Below, in pieces: positions 28,934 through 36,632 of a DNA stretch of 64,000 nucleotides; the stretch's first letter is position 1; each line of letters begins with the position of its first letter. The stretch is from Niastella koreensis GR20-10 (GTDB lineage Bacteria > Bacteroidota > Bacteroidia > Chitinophagales > Chitinophagaceae). The notes under the pieces are model-generated. The model was not told the DNA's origin, searched no databases, and was given only the letters and a program-made list of their open reading frames with translations. The position numbers and the translations under genes were made by a program. Where the stretch lies: positions 3,720,001 to 3,784,000 of the forward strand of contig NC_016609.1 in the NCBI RefSeq assembly GCF_000246855.1. Reading direction: 5' to 3'.

Positions 28934-29917
28934 TTATTGTAATTGAAAATATTGTTTTATTAAAGCAAGGGCAGCCGAATCAACAACAGTAGTACCGGTA
29001 CGCGGCATGCGGCCCCTGGCCATCAAACTCACTATGCGGTTGCGCTTTTCAGTAATCCGGGTTGCATCCAACGGCATATCCCAGGCAAAGCGCACCACAG
29101 AGCGGGCGCAGGACCCGGCATCGCTGTGGCAATGCGCACAATTAACATCCAGGTAAGCCCGTACCCGGTCCTGAATACTATACTTTTCATTTTGCCAGAC
29201 AGGTAAAGTGGAGCACTGTTGCGGATTTACGTCATTCATAACACCCGCTTCATGCAGGTATTGTAACTGGTTAATGGGGTGGCCATTCCGCACAACGGGA
29301 ATATTCAGGTTCCGCACTTTGAGCCCAATAGGCATAAGGGTATTATTTGCATTGTGGCAGGAGGCGCAATCCCGCGTGCCCGGAATGCGATAGGAAATTT
29401 TTCTCGTAGTAGCTTTTTCATCGATCCAGCTAACAGGCGTATTTGATCCGCTGGTGGCCAATGTGGCCCCGGTTTGTTCCGGATTCCATACATAGGTACC
29501 AGCAACCCACTGGTTGTTATTTTTAATCAGCAGACGGGTCTCGATGAGGCGTTTGCCTTTTGCGGGCGCTCTTTTATCGTTGAAGTAGTAAAAGGTTTTA
29601 ACCAGGATGGTTCCATTGGGGAATTGTGGCAGGCCATCATTCACCGCAGTAATGGCTGTACCTGCCGGCACTTTGATAAGCCGTTGTTTTTCGGTATAAT
29701 CAGTAAACAGCCCGGTAGCCAGTTCGTACAACTGAAACCCATTACCAGGAATAAGCGCCTGCGGATTGCCTGAGAAAATATTATAATCTGACAGTTTGGG
29801 CAGCAACAGCGCCGAAGTGTTGGCGTCTATACCGCCATAGGCGGGACTTACAGACAAATACGCCATTCCCGCAATGACAGCAATAAAAAAGGTGACAACA
29901 GATATAATCCGGTTCAT
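28934..29917 (-). CDS. Di-haem c-type cytochrome of the SO2930 / HNE_0200 type
   Basis: A 327-residue exported protein. ATG 29917 starts a hydrophobic signal (MNRIISVVTFFIAVIAGMAY). Two haem motifs are seen, DCASCH near residue 210 and NCAHCH near residue 276, after a beta-rich N-terminal domain with the family phrase LFTDYTEKQRLIKVPAG and PNGTILVKTFYY. The function of the family is not established; electron transfer in the periplasm is inferred. The longer start at 29944 would place residues before the signal peptide and is not preferred. Confidence 0.85.
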   Translation of the reverse strand: MNRIISVVTFFIAVIAGMAYLSVSPAYGGIDANTSALLLPKLSDYNIFSGNPQALIPGNGFQLYELATGLFTDYTEKQRLIKVPAGTAITAVNDGLPQFPNGTILVKTFYYFNDKRAPAKGKRLIETRLLIKNNNQWVAGTYVWNPEQTGATLATSGSNTPVSWIDEKATTRKISYRIPGTRDCASCHNANNTLMPIGLKVRNLNIPVVRNGHPINQLQYLHEAGVMNDVNPQQCSTLPVWQNEKYSIQDRVRAYLDVNCAHCHSDAGSCARSVVRFAWDMPLDATRITEKRNRIVSLMARGRMPRTGTTVVDSAALALIKQYFQLQ

Positions 29918-29994
29918 AATACATTCGATTATTATTGAACTCAAAATTATATCCGGTCACCAGGGGAAAATAGAACAAAACCGACACGGGGCGG

Positions 29995-30621
29995 TTACTG
30001 GTATTTTACCTCTTTAATTTCAGTAAACTTAAATTTACCATCAGCACCAATTTTGGCTGTTTTTACTCTTGCATAATTACGTATAGTTGTGGTGTCAGGA
30101 CCGTTGTCATCGCACTTACATTCTTTTATGGAATCAGCTGAATAAACAGACAGATCTTTATTAACGATCACGGTTTCATTACAGTCAAAACAGCAGTCAG
30201 GGCCGCATCCACCCACTCCTATATTATCCTCAGAGATCAACACTCCTTGCTTGGTTAAAGTTGTTAGCATCGGCACCTCTTCGTCTGCAGGCAGCAACCA
30301 GATGATTTTATAATTGTTGGCAGTATCGGGCAATAAACCGTATGCATACCTACCCTCTGTCCCAAACCCCTCACAGCACTTAACATAATTGCTGTCTGCC
30401 CCTTGCAATTGAGGCAGGTTCTCATAATCAGCTGTGGAAGTGAATTTGATCGTCAATGGCAGCTGCAACATCCTGAACTTACCAATAAAAGCTTTGAAAT
30501 GAGGATCTACAGGCGTTTCGGCCGGCACAGATCCACTGGTTGCTTGCTTGTTTTCCGCAGCAGGCTTTGAATTACAGGCTGCAAAAAGTAAAACTACTAA
30601 TAGTACAGGGGTTATTTTCAT
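29995..30621 (-). CDS. Cysteine-rich lipoprotein of unknown function
   Basis: A 208-residue lipoprotein with a signal peptide ending in LLFAAC. The mature protein has a low-complexity linker and then a globular part with a cysteine cluster GGCGPDCCFDCNE (about residues 138-150) and another at KECKCDDNG. The clustered cysteines could bind a metal or form disulfides. I do not recognise the family. It precedes the cytochrome gene on the same strand by 77 bp but need not share its function. Confidence 0.75.
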   Translation of the reverse strand: MKITPVLLVVLLFAACNSKPAAENKQATSGSVPAETPVDPHFKAFIGKFRMLQLPLTIKFTSTADYENLPQLQGADSNYVKCCEGFGTEGRYAYGLLPDTANNYKIIWLLPADEEVPMLTTLTKQGVLISEDNIGVGGCGPDCCFDCNETVIVNKDLSVYSADSIKECKCDDNGPDTTTIRNYARVKTAKIGADGKFKFTEIKEVKYQ

Positions 30622-30708
30622 ATTGTTTAGGGATTATAATCAACCGGATGTTCGTTTACCCGGCATAGTTCGCACAAAATAAGCAAATACACAACTCAAC
30701 CCGCTAAA

Positions 30709-31332
30709 TTAACTGGCAGGTAAATGTTGTTCTGAAAACCTTATAAAATTCCAGCCCTTGTCTTTTATTAACTGTACAAGATTTTTGTGAATATGGACTC
30801 CTACCCGCCCGGTCCCGTTCATGCCGGCACAAACCTCGGTAATCAGATACCCGTTATCCAACTCAATCCATGCTTTTTCATTGGTGCCAAAAAACAGGAC
30901 ATCGGTAATGGTGCTGTCCTTAATGTATTTACACTTGTTTTCTATATAATCAGCTTTATACGATTGGATTTTTTTAATGATCTTCCTCATGGCAACAGGC
31001 TTCTCTCCATACAACAGAAAATTCTGAACCCGTTGCCAAAAGCTGTAGGTTACAACGGTTACTTCTTTTTTGGTTTCCGGTATGGGTTTGCCATCTTTAT
31101 CAAGGTGATAGAATGCTATATCTGACAGGTCCTTAAATAAACTGACCGCTTTATCGCTCAACTCCCCGGGATATACTTCTTTGTCAGTTTTATAATGATC
31201 AAACGGGAATTCTATAATGAGGTTATTATCGAGCTCAATAACGCATTCCCCATAATCCACGCCATAGTATTCGTATTCTACCCATTGATAAATATTGGTA
31301 ATCTTTTTTCCAATCAATTCATGGAGTTGCAT
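30709..31332 (-). CDS. Hypothetical cytoplasmic protein
   Basis: A 207-residue protein without signal peptide or membrane helix. It alternates acidic, aromatic beta-strands (WVEYEYYGVDYGECVIEL, AWIELDNGYLITEV) with short helices, and two halves seem to repeat a strand pattern around IELDNN/IELDNG (about residues 31-40 and 155-165), suggesting an internal duplication. Family unknown; some immunity-type proteins look similar in composition, but no toxin gene is near. Single gene between the lipoprotein and the AraC regulator. Confidence 0.7.
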   Translation of the reverse strand: MQLHELIGKKITNIYQWVEYEYYGVDYGECVIELDNNLIIEFPFDHYKTDKEVYPGELSDKAVSLFKDLSDIAFYHLDKDGKPIPETKKEVTVVTYSFWQRVQNFLLYGEKPVAMRKIIKKIQSYKADYIENKCKYIKDSTITDVLFFGTNEKAWIELDNGYLITEVCAGMNGTGRVGVHIHKNLVQLIKDKGWNFIRFSEQHLPAS

Positions 31333-31367
31333 AATGCTGTAATTCTTAAATTTATTCGCAATGGGGA

Positions 31368-32192
31368 TTATTCCTTATTATGAGCAGGGAAATTCTCTGC
31401 CACTTCTTTCAGTTGCTTATGATAATCGAATGGCGAAACTCCGGTAAATTCTTTAAAAGAGCGAATAAAATGCGATTGATCGGCATAACCGTTCTCGTAA
31501 GCGATATCAGATAATTTATCGTAGTTATTTTTACGCAGCTGGTTCAGCGATTCCTGGAAACGACAAATGCGCGAAAACAGTTTGGCAGAAATGCCGATGG
31601 ATTGTTTGAACCGTCTTTCCAGGGTACGTTCAGACAATTGCAACTGTTTTTGAAGTTCGGCAAAAGAAACTTCTCCTTTGCCACGCGCGATCTCCGAAAT
31701 GGCGAAACAGGTAATGGAGTCCCGCTTTTCAGGGTGCTGTTCAGCAGCTTTCAACAGGCTGGCCGAGATCAGGTTGATCTGTTCTTCAATGCCGGTGGCC
31801 GTCAGCAGCTCATCCTGCAATACCTTTTCTTTTTTATGTTGCACCAATCCCAGGTCAACACAGGAGCCTGTCAATTCATGCGCATCGATGCCGAATACCG
31901 ATTGCAGGGCATGTGGTTGCAAACAAATGCCCACTGTACTCACTTTGCCGGTCAGCACCATTTTGGCCGGTTGAATGGTTTGTCCGTACAGGAAAATGCT
32001 GGCTAATTTTTTGTTGTCTTCTTCCAGGAAGAAAGTGCCTTTATCTGGCTGCTGGTACATAATGCCAGGGCATCCATCTGCGAGCGGACTAAATGTTACA
32101 GTGGAATCGGTAGCACCATTATTCTCCAGTACCCAGAAGTACCTGACGAAGGGCTTTAAATTTTCGGGAGGAAGAATAATACGATAGTTCAT
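31368..32192 (-). CDS. AraC-family transcriptional regulator
   Basis: A 274-residue regulator. The N-terminal part (about 1-150) has the opening LPPENLKPFVRYFWVLEN seen in AraC proteins with a DUF6597-type sensor domain. The C-terminal HTH domain (about 165-262) includes QLQLSERTLERRFKQSIG and LSDIAYENGYADQSHFIRSF with FTGVSPFDYHK. Ligand and target are unknown. It is divergent from tRNA-Val. Confidence 0.92.
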   Translation of the reverse strand: MNYRIILPPENLKPFVRYFWVLENNGATDSTVTFSPLADGCPGIMYQQPDKGTFFLEEDNKKLASIFLYGQTIQPAKMVLTGKVSTVGICLQPHALQSVFGIDAHELTGSCVDLGLVQHKKEKVLQDELLTATGIEEQINLISASLLKAAEQHPEKRDSITCFAISEIARGKGEVSFAELQKQLQLSERTLERRFKQSIGISAKLFSRICRFQESLNQLRKNNYDKLSDIAYENGYADQSHFIRSFKEFTGVSPFDYHKQLKEVAENFPAHNKE

Positions 32193-32252
32193 TTTAAATA
32201 GGCAGGTTACTGCAATTTATTGAAAAAAATATTCATTATCAATGCAAAAAAA

Positions 32253-32283
32253 TTTGGTAAAAATACAACAACCCTTATCTTTG
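32253..32283 (+). promoter_or_regulatory. Bacteroidota-type promoter of tRNA-Val
   Basis: TTTG at 32253-32256 and TATCTTTG at 32276-32283 with a 19-nt spacer fit the Bacteroidota sigma-ABfr consensus (TTTG, 19-21 nt, TAnnTTTG). It is about 90 bp upstream of the tRNA, leaving a leader of about 85 nt. Confidence 0.8.
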
Positions 32284-32374
32284 CACTCCCAAAACGGAAT
32301 AAGGGTAACAAGAAAAGAGAGGAAGTAAAGTTTTGGGAAAGAAATAGTTAGAAGTTAACCAAAAAGTTTATAAA

Positions 32375-32452
32375 GGGAGTTTAGCTCAGTTGGTTCAGAG
32401 CATCTGCCTTACAAGCAGAGGGTCGGCGGTTCGAGCCCGTCAACTCCCACCA
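32375..32452 (+). tRNA. tRNA-Val(TAC), CCA encoded
   Basis: A full cloverleaf can be folded: acceptor GGGAGTT/AACTCCC, D-arm GCTC/GAGC, anticodon stem TCTGC/GCAGA with loop CTTACAA (anticodon TAC), variable GGGTC, T-arm GGCGG/CCGTC with TTCGAGC, discriminator A and encoded CCA. It is read from its own promoter and followed at once by an intrinsic terminator. Confidence 0.97.
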
Positions 32453-32458
32453 AGGAAG

Positions 32459-32485
32459 GGTTCACAGATTTGTGGACCTTTTTTT
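32459..32485 (+). terminator. Intrinsic terminator of tRNA-Val
   Basis: Hairpin GGTTCACA (32459-32466) / TGTGGACC (32471-32478) with a GATT loop and a run of seven T. It begins 7 nt after the tRNA 3' end. A degenerate copy of tRNA end plus terminator lies at 33136-33180. Confidence 0.88.
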
Positions 32486-32656
32486 ATGCCTTTCAAAGTC
32501 TACATATTATATTCTTCTACACGCGACCGTTATTACGTGGGGCACACCGGCGATGATTTGGATCAAGTGAAAAAATCGGGGGATTTGAAGAGGTATGTGC
32601 AAATATTGTTGTTGCGAACTTTTCAGCAAAAATTCCATACTTCTCCCATAGAATGA
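32486..32656 (+). pseudogene. Truncated GIY-YIG endonuclease gene
   Basis: From ATG 32486, directly after the tRNA terminator, the frame encodes the N-terminus of a small GIY-YIG nuclease: MPFKVYILYSSTRDRYYVG (the YIL...YVG pair is the family signature) followed by HTGDDLDQ. A full-length relative is about 80-90 residues and ends in a KKWKSR-like segment; here similarity stops near 32567 and the frame runs into unrelated sequence. The arginine and glutamate of the active site are not recognisable. A broken gene is the likeliest reading. Confidence 0.6.
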
Positions 32657-32906
32657 CTGATTTTTCTAATCTTATTGTAAACGTTCGGGCAAAAGTTGCG
32701 AACTTCTGCCATTGTTGCGAACTTTTCGACATAAGTTGCTTATTATACCGCATTTCCAACTGACTATGACTCATTAATGCTGAACATTCTGGCATTTGTT
32801 GCGAATTTGAGGCTATTTGCACAACTTCAGAGCACAAGTAGCGTACCTGGAGCCTTTACTTTTAAACATTGGCGCAAAAGTTTAAGATCTACAGTAAAAG
32901 GTTGGT

Positions 32907-32947
32907 TACTTACGCATCAAAGTTCGCTACTTACGCATCAAAGTTCG
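32907..32947. repeat. 21-bp tandem duplication
   Basis: TACTTACGCATCAAAGTTCG occurs twice head to tail at 32907-32926 and 32928-32947, one base apart. It lies in the scar region after tRNA-Val. Confidence 0.85.
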
Positions 32948-33135
32948 AAATTGATGACTTATTTAGAAATATTGATGACTTATATCAGGCTGCGAATATA
33001 GTGGGGTACTGAGAACAGAGAGTGAAACGTTTGGCCGGCATATCCGGCCTGGGAAGGCTCTTCTAAATCCCCCAATTGTTCAATCTGATCCCCTCCGACC
33101 TACAGTCGGGAGGGCCGGTCCCCTGGCTGGCGGAT

Positions 33136-33180
33136 CAACTGCCACCAAGGAAAAGATTCACAAATTTGTGGACCTTTTTT
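33136..33180 (+). repeat. Degenerate copy of tRNA-Val 3' end plus terminator
   Basis: The segment reads CAACTGCCACCAAGGAAAAG then ATTCACAAATTTGTGGACC and six T. It matches 32441-32484 (last 12 tRNA bases, spacer and terminator hairpin) with only a few substitutions and one extra base, in direct orientation 695 bp away. Confidence 0.8.
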
Positions 33181-33203
33181 GATTGCCCATTTCGTTGATT
33201 CAC

Positions 33204-36200
33204 CTACTTCACCACTACCACAAAGCCTTTCTCTCTTTTCACTTCTTCATCTTCGAGTTGCCAGATGCAGGTCCATACAAAGGTGCCAGATTGCAAACTG
33301 CCCTGAAATATTCCATCCCACCCTCTGCGCATGTCGGTGGAATGGAATACTAATTGTCCCCAGCGATTGTATACATTTAATTCATATTTGACCAGGTTGC
33401 CAAATATCAATGGTTTAAATACATCGTTCCTGCCATCGTTGTTGGGCGTAAAAGCATTGGGAATATAAACCCCTCTCATACAATCTTTGAGTGTAATTGC
33501 AATGGTGTCCCTGCCTGTACATTGGTACGGATCTTTCACTTCCAGCCAATAGGCATTCGCCTGGGTGATGGTCACTGAACTACCGGTGCTGCCCGTACTC
33601 CAATTGTAGGAAGAGAAAGTGCGCGCCGGTTTCAGCACATATTTGCTTTTGTTGCAAATAGTGGTATCTGCCGGCAGAAACTCCGTAGGAGCCGCTATCA
33701 TTCTGTCTATTGTCACGGTATCTGCTCCTTTGCAACCATGCTGATCGATGACAGATACCGCATATACACCGGGTTGAGCCACTGAAATAGCTGAATCAGT
33801 GCTACCGGTACTCCAGGAATACTGACTGAAAATACCTGGATTCAACCGGCCTACCGTTCCTTCACACAAGGGGCCATCTGCTCCCAGGTTCGGTACAGGG
33901 TTCTTGAACACCTGCAATACCTGCAAAGTGTCTGCCGATTTACAGCCGTTGCCGGGGTCAGCTTTTACCCAATATTTACCAGTATTAAAAACCGTTAGCT
34001 TCCGGGCTGTGCTGCCTGTGCTCCACTGATACTGACTGAATCCGGCTCCTGCATCGAGCACAAGGCTGTCGCCGGAACAAAACGATGCATCTGCGCCTAA
34101 ATTTATAGCCGTTGAATGATTTACTTTCAACATAACGGAGTCGTATACATAACAGCCGGGTGTTTTTTCGGCGCTTACATAGTACATCGTATCTATGGCA
34201 GGAGCCACGCGGATCGATTGTTTGGTAACACCATTGGTATTGTAATTGGGACGCCAATTGTAATTGAAGAAGGCTGGTGGCGCCGTAATGGCAATAGTAT
34301 CTTTTTCACATATGGTCACAGTATCCACGCCAATGTCGAATGGTATTGGTGGATGTGGCTTTACCTCCAGTGTATCACGGAACGGGTTGCCGCAAGAGTC
34401 TGATACCAACACATGATAAATGCCGGGTTGAGTTACCTGTAACACGGAATCTGCCGACCCATCCTGCCACAGGTAGGTTTTATAGCCTTTATGGGCATTG
34501 AGTTGTATAGTGTTGCCCGGGCAGATAACTGTATCTTTTCCAAGGTAGACCTGGCCATTTGAACGGCGCACACTTACTTTGACAGAATCAGTGAGCAAAG
34601 TGCAACCTGGTATGCTGCCATATAACTTGAATTCGCCGGGATCTTTGAAATTAAACAGGTACATGGAGTCATTCAGTATCTTGAACGACTGTACCAATGA
34701 TGTATCATATTTCAGGAAAGGGCTGGCGCCACATTCAGGATTTTTTCGGGCAGTAAGGATGAGGCTACCAGACACACAAATAGTATCGGCAGAAGGCACG
34801 AGTGAAAATGTGTCACAATGCGAGACCTGGCGGCAGGCAGGTAATTCATAAGGCACTGTGTTCCAGGTGACCAATGTTTTGTTGGTACTTTCATAAAGAT
34901 CATTGGATACAATAGACCTGATCCCGTAATTGACAGGAACAACCTTGTACGGCTCTGTATATGTACCGAAATCATCCCACCCCAGACAATTGGATGCAGT
35001 ATCGGAAATATGGAGGTTGAGGAACTCAATTTTATTGATGTTCGAAATGGAATCTCCCAGCAATTTTATGATCAGGTCGCTGCCATCTCCGAGGCGGAGT
35101 GCTGCATTTTCATTGGGCATGCCTTCACCTAAATAATACCTGCGCCGTTGCTTCAATATCTGTCCATTTTTAAACTGTACGTAATATACATTGGCGGTGT
35201 AACCACTGATTCCCTCTAACATGCTGAATACACCCGATCCATCCTTGAAAACCTGGATCACTGTATTATAACTATTGCTGGAATATGGATTCCGGAAGGA
35301 ATAAGCCTGAACAAAATTGCCCGAAGGGTCTAATTCTACCACACCGGCATGATACATATCTGCAGTATCGGTAGCACCCCAGCGATAATACTTATACTGT
35401 GGGCCGTAAAGTGCATAATTGCCGTTGTTCAGTTTTGTTACTCCATCCGCATTTAGAAAACCTACATAGCCATTGGAATTAGTTGCATCTAACGGTTGAA
35501 AAAATCTGGTTGCGATCGTATCCCCCGTGTTCTTATTGATCCTGTACATACTGATGCCAGTTCCACCGGTGGTATAGCTTGAAAATGAAACGAGTTCCTG
35601 GGATGTTATATCGAAGCCAATAGGCCTGTCAAAAATAGCTCCCCAGGTATTATAGTATTTGCTCCAGGCAACCGCGCCATTGGAAATATTGAATTTAGTA
35701 ATATTATAGCCATCAGACCAGTGTGGGCTGGACAGGAAGATGTCTCCCGTATAAGGGTCCTGATTTATATCCTGTATATAAAAATAGTCACCACTGCCGC
35801 TTGTGCCCACCTGCCACACCTTTGATCTATATGTTTTACTCCAGATAATATTGCCGGTATTATCTGTGTGGGTAATGATCACATCATTATTTTGAGTGAC
35901 CGGGTTATTGGTACCGCCTGCCAGCAGAAAAGAGCCGTCCTGCAGCTCAAGCGACCTGTAATAATTGATATAACCGTAGGACCGGTGATTAACACTATCG
36001 TATAACCGGTTCCATTGCAGGGTGCCGGTATCTGTGCACTTCATTAGAAATCCACCACTACCATAAGGGGGATTGCGGCTCGCCCACTCTCCGCTTATCA
36101 GCACATTGCCATCTGCCAGCATCTGCGAATTGGTAACATAATAGGTCATGGTATCTTCCTGCATAAAATAACGCCCTGAGGTATCAAAACATACGGTGGC

Positions 36201-36473
36201 CAATGAACGTGAGGAACGTGCAGACTGCCCTATAGTTTGCACAGGCTGTTGCCGAAGCTGCAGGGCTGATCTTTTGAAGGAGGCTGGGAGGTTAGCTGCG
36301 GGGGGTAATGGAGGGCGGCTGTTTTGATTTCCCTGGAAATGGATCAACTGCATCCGGTGAAGGGAATCCGTTACTCTTGTATAGTCAGCAGGGGGTATTG
36401 GAGTTTGCGCCAGCGCGCCACAATAGATTAATAACAGAAGTACGGTATACAGGACCGGTTTTCTCGGGTTCAT
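33204..36473 (-). CDS. Large surface protein with gliding-type T9SS C-terminal domain
   Basis: A 1089-residue secreted protein. Signal peptide at about residues 1-22 (ending ALAQT). The N-terminal half (about 90-560) is a beta-propeller-like region of repeated phrases such as LLAGGTNNPVTQNNDVIITH. Five to six Ig-like repeats follow, each with a motif like YQWSTGSTARKLTV or YSWSTGSTDSAISV. The C-terminus is the gliding motility-associated domain (YIPNAFTPNNDGRNDVF, VYNRWGQLVF). Type IX export to the surface is expected; binding or adhesion is a guess. The gene stands between the tRNA scar and the PUL. Confidence 0.87.
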   Translation of the reverse strand: MNPRKPVLYTVLLLLIYCGALAQTPIPPADYTRVTDSLHRMQLIHFQGNQNSRPPLPPAANLPASFKRSALQLRQQPVQTIGQSARSSRSLATVCFDTSGRYFMQEDTMTYYVTNSQMLADGNVLISGEWASRNPPYGSGGFLMKCTDTGTLQWNRLYDSVNHRSYGYINYYRSLELQDGSFLLAGGTNNPVTQNNDVIITHTDNTGNIIWSKTYRSKVWQVGTSGSGDYFYIQDINQDPYTGDIFLSSPHWSDGYNITKFNISNGAVAWSKYYNTWGAIFDRPIGFDITSQELVSFSSYTTGGTGISMYRINKNTGDTIATRFFQPLDATNSNGYVGFLNADGVTKLNNGNYALYGPQYKYYRWGATDTADMYHAGVVELDPSGNFVQAYSFRNPYSSNSYNTVIQVFKDGSGVFSMLEGISGYTANVYYVQFKNGQILKQRRRYYLGEGMPNENAALRLGDGSDLIIKLLGDSISNINKIEFLNLHISDTASNCLGWDDFGTYTEPYKVVPVNYGIRSIVSNDLYESTNKTLVTWNTVPYELPACRQVSHCDTFSLVPSADTICVSGSLILTARKNPECGASPFLKYDTSLVQSFKILNDSMYLFNFKDPGEFKLYGSIPGCTLLTDSVKVSVRRSNGQVYLGKDTVICPGNTIQLNAHKGYKTYLWQDGSADSVLQVTQPGIYHVLVSDSCGNPFRDTLEVKPHPPIPFDIGVDTVTICEKDTIAITAPPAFFNYNWRPNYNTNGVTKQSIRVAPAIDTMYYVSAEKTPGCYVYDSVMLKVNHSTAINLGADASFCSGDSLVLDAGAGFSQYQWSTGSTARKLTVFNTGKYWVKADPGNGCKSADTLQVLQVFKNPVPNLGADGPLCEGTVGRLNPGIFSQYSWSTGSTDSAISVAQPGVYAVSVIDQHGCKGADTVTIDRMIAAPTEFLPADTTICNKSKYVLKPARTFSSYNWSTGSTGSSVTITQANAYWLEVKDPYQCTGRDTIAITLKDCMRGVYIPNAFTPNNDGRNDVFKPLIFGNLVKYELNVYNRWGQLVFHSTDMRRGWDGIFQGSLQSGTFVWTCIWQLEDEEVKREKGFVVVVK

Positions 36474-36527
36474 TTTTTGGAGGGGTTCAATAGGTAAATC
36501 GATGCCGGAATTTTCAAAAATATATTA

Positions 36528-36565
36528 AAAAAAGGGAAGTAACAATCAGCATACTTCCCTTTTTT
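36528..36565. terminator. Bidirectional intrinsic terminator after the PL8-GH88 gene
   Basis: AAAGGGAAGT (36531-36540) pairs with ACTTCCCTTT (36553-36562), with A- and T-tracts extending the stem to 36528 and 36565, and a 12-nt loop. On the minus strand it follows the PL8-GH88 stop by about 70 nt and would end the PUL transcript. Confidence 0.85.
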
Positions 36566-36632
36566 CCATTTGAAAAAATAAAACCCCTCCCAATTGCTCG
36601 GGAAGGGCTCCTTGTTTCTCCAACTGCTGCTT

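Larger units (their letters stand above)
32657..33203. other. Gene-poor scar region downstream of tRNA-Val
   Basis: No convincing gene is seen. It holds four copies of the word GTTGCGAACTT or a close variant (32610-32810), a 21-bp tandem duplication at 32907-32947, ATTGATGACTTAT repeated twice (32950-32985), a CCTCCGAC/GTCGGGAGG hairpin around 33095-33113 and the second tRNA-end/terminator copy. A 106-codon minus-strand frame here (32517-32837) has repeat-like composition and is not accepted as a gene. Confidence 0.6.

Noticed and set aside
32517-32837. 106-codon minus-strand frame after tRNA-Val
   Set aside because: It overlaps the GIY-YIG fragment, and its sequence reflects the local DNA word repeats (recurring FATFA / KFATT patterns); no domain or start signal supports it.
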